Origin: Streptomyces sp. NBC_00102
Lineage (GTDB): Bacteria; Actinomycetota; Actinomycetes; Streptomycetales; Streptomycetaceae
NCBI RefSeq assembly: GCF_026343115.1
Contig: NZ_JAPEMC010000001.1
Location: 3,286,001-3,350,000 of the forward strand
Reading direction: 5' to 3'
DNA: 64,000 bases
Part shown: positions 62,548 through 64,000 of the stretch, in pieces
Position numbering within the stretch: position 1 is the stretch's first letter
Layout: each line of letters begins with the position of its first letter
Made by a program: the position numbers and the translations under genes
Notes under the pieces: model-generated
Database searches by the model: none
The model's input: the letters and a program-made list of their open reading frames with translations, nothing else
Told to the model about the DNA's origin: nothing

Positions 62548-63666
62548 ATGAGCCTGACCCTGAGGACCATCAGCCGCGAGCAGCATCTGGCGTACATCCA
62601 GAGCCTGCCCGCGGCAAGTCACTGCCAGGTCCCGGCGTGGGCTGACGTGAAGACCGAGTGGCGGTCGGAGAGCCTCGGCTGGTTCGACAGGAACGGTCAG
62701 ATCGTCGGCGCCGGACTGGTGCTGTACCGACAGCTCCCCAAGATCAAGCGGTACCTCGCCTATCTCCCCGAGGGCCCGGTCATCAACTGGTACGCGCCCA
62801 ACCTGGACGAGTGGCTCCAGCCGATGCTCGCCCACCTCAAGCAGCAGGGCGCCTTCTCGGTGAAGATGGGCCCGCCGGTCGTCATCCGGCGCTGGGACTC
62901 CACCGCCATCAAGGCCGGCATCCAGGACCCGGACGTGAAGCGTCTGCGGGACGTGGAGGCCACGGTCATCGAGCCGCGGGCCTTCGAGGTCGCGGACCGA
63001 CTGCGCAAGATGGGCTGGCAGCAGGGCGAGGACGGCGGCGCCGGATTCGGTGACGTGCAGCCCCGCTTCGTCTTCCAGGTGCCGCTCGCGAACCGCTCCC
63101 TGGAGGACGTCCTCAAGGGCTTCAACCAGCTGTGGCGCCGCAACATCAAGAAGGCCGACAAGGCCGGTGTCGAGGTCGTCCAGGGCGGCTACGAGGACCT
63201 GGCCGAATGGCAGCGGCTGTACGAGATCACGGCCGTGCGCGACCACTTCCGCCCGCGCCCCCTCTCGTACTTCCAGCGCATGTGGTCCGTCCTCAACTCC
63301 GAGGACCCCAACCGGATGCGGCTGTACTTCGCCCGCCACAACGGGGTCAACCTCTCGGCCGCGACCATGCTCGTCGTCGGCGGACACGTCTGGTACTCCT
63401 ACGGCGCCTCCGACAACATCGGCCGCGAGGTCCGGCCCTCCAACGCGATGCAGTGGCGCATGCTGCGCGACAGCTACGCGATGGGCGCGACCGTCTACGA
63501 CCTGCGCGGCATCAGCGACTCCCTGGACGAGACCGACCACCTCTTCGGCCTGATCCAGTTCAAGGTCGGTACGGGCGGGGAAGCCGTCGAGTACGTCGGT
63601 GAGTGGGACTTCCCGCTCAACAAGCTTCTGCACAAGGCACTCGACATCTACATGTCGCGCCGCTGA
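62548..63666 (+). CDS. femX: FemX-type peptidoglycan branching aminoacyltransferase
   Basis: A 372-residue FemABX-family enzyme with two GNAT-like lobes but no coiled-coil arm. It uses glycyl-tRNA to add the glycine bridge residue to lipid-linked peptidoglycan precursors. In S. coelicolor the corresponding gene is essential unless vancomycin-resistance precursors are made. Family features are LYRQLPKIKRYLAYLPEGPV, FNQLWRRNIKKADKAGVEV and YDLRGISDSLDETDHLFGL. ATG 62548 follows CGAGGAGC. Confidence 0.95.
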   Translation: MSLTLRTISREQHLAYIQSLPAASHCQVPAWADVKTEWRSESLGWFDRNGQIVGAGLVLYRQLPKIKRYLAYLPEGPVINWYAPNLDEWLQPMLAHLKQQGAFSVKMGPPVVIRRWDSTAIKAGIQDPDVKRLRDVEATVIEPRAFEVADRLRKMGWQQGEDGGAGFGDVQPRFVFQVPLANRSLEDVLKGFNQLWRRNIKKADKAGVEVVQGGYEDLAEWQRLYEITAVRDHFRPRPLSYFQRMWSVLNSEDPNRMRLYFARHNGVNLSAATMLVVGGHVWYSYGASDNIGREVRPSNAMQWRMLRDSYAMGATVYDLRGISDSLDETDHLFGLIQFKVGTGGEAVEYVGEWDFPLNKLLHKALDIYMSRR

Positions 63667-63772
63667 CGCACCCGGGCCCGGCGAACGACCGGCCCCGTCC
63701 GCTCCGTTGACATCTCCGTACGTTCTGCGATCTCAGACACACCGCAGCCACCAGAAAGGTTCCGGGCCGGCC

Positions 63773-64000
63773 ATGGCGCTCTCCCTCTACGTCGACACCG
63801 CGCGCTGGCGGGCGCACCAGAAGTCCGTGATCGAGCAGTTCCCGGGCCTCGTACCGGTCTGCAAGGGCAACGGTTACGGCTTCGGGCACGAGCGTCTGGC
63901 CGACGAGGCCATCCGCTTCGGCTCGGACATGCTGGCGGTGGGGACCACGTACGAGGCCGCCCGGATCAAGGACTGGTTCAGCGGCGACCTGCTCGTCCTC
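63773..64000 (+). CDS. Alanine-racemase-like PLP protein (truncated by window edge)
   Basis: The first 76 residues of a protein beginning MALSLYVDTARWRAHQ. PVCKGNGYGFGHERLA resembles the KANAYGHG motif of alanine racemase, where the Lys binds PLP. The rest lies beyond the window. The location next to femX suggests a cell-wall role, but amino-acid racemase activity cannot be judged from this part. Confidence 0.8.
   Translation, partial: MALSLYVDTARWRAHQKSVIEQFPGLVPVCKGNGYGFGHERLADEAIRFGSDMLAVGTTYEAARIKDWFSGDLLVL

Overview
The window is a stretch of Streptomyces core chromosome. The evidence is very high GC with strong third-position G/C, frequent GTG starts, ssgA/ssgR (sporulation genes confined to sporulating actinomycetes), a single-gene CydCD fusion, a Streptomyces-type Rex operator, many close copies of the ParB site GTTTCACGTGAAAC, and DnaA boxes of the Streptomyces type. 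Gene order (sco/dtpA cluster, pheA, serS, cydCD-cydB-cydA, hisC, thiC, ssgA-ssgR, dnaB, rplI-rpsR-ssb-rpsF, femX) matches from memory the SCO3970 to SCO3903 segment of S. coelicolor, so dnaA/oriC should lie a few tens of kb beyond the right edge. The SsgA N-terminus resembles the S. griseus type. I see no insertion sequence, prophage, CRISPR array, tRNA or rRNA.

Left part (1-16 kb): a primase/polymerase-domain protein, a SpoIIE-type phosphatase, aminopeptidase P and an RsbW-like ATPase. These are followed by an extracytoplasmic copper-handling cluster (membrane protein, YcnI, Sco, PCuAC, CopC-CopD fusion, Tat-exported DyP peroxidase DtpA). Then come pheA, a 0.95-kb non-coding region rich in DnaA boxes, serS and a HAD phosphatase.

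Middle (16-42 kb): an uncharacterised HTH/coiled-coil protein, a four-gene ABC-2 transporter operon, an EphD-like hydrolase-SDR fusion with a degenerate SDR active site, a second DnaA-box region before kptA, an F420-type oxidoreductase, a second HAD phosphatase and an orphan DevS-like GAF kinase. These lead into the cydAB-cydCD cytochrome bd locus with a Rex operator, then hisC, a LacI regulator, a metallophosphoesterase, a repeat-tailed membrane protein and thiC with a TPP riboswitch.

Right part (42-64 kb): a YibE/F transporter, ssgR-ssgA, small membrane and cupin genes, a PLP lyase, Nudix, flavohaemoprotein, GNATs, a MarR-MFS pair, a MerR-serine hydrolase-monooxygenase group, dnaB with a third DnaA-box cluster upstream, a MATE exporter, the rpsF-ssb-rpsR-rplI operon, femX, and a truncated alanine-racemase-like gene at the edge.

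The most noteworthy signals are replication/segregation signals scattered among ordinary genes: three DnaA-box clusters and five parS sites, one centred in a 44-bp palindromic terminator and two written into protein-coding sequence. Several intergenic short tandem repeats (13-24 bp units) and a 32-bp perfect palindrome over a start codon also stand out.
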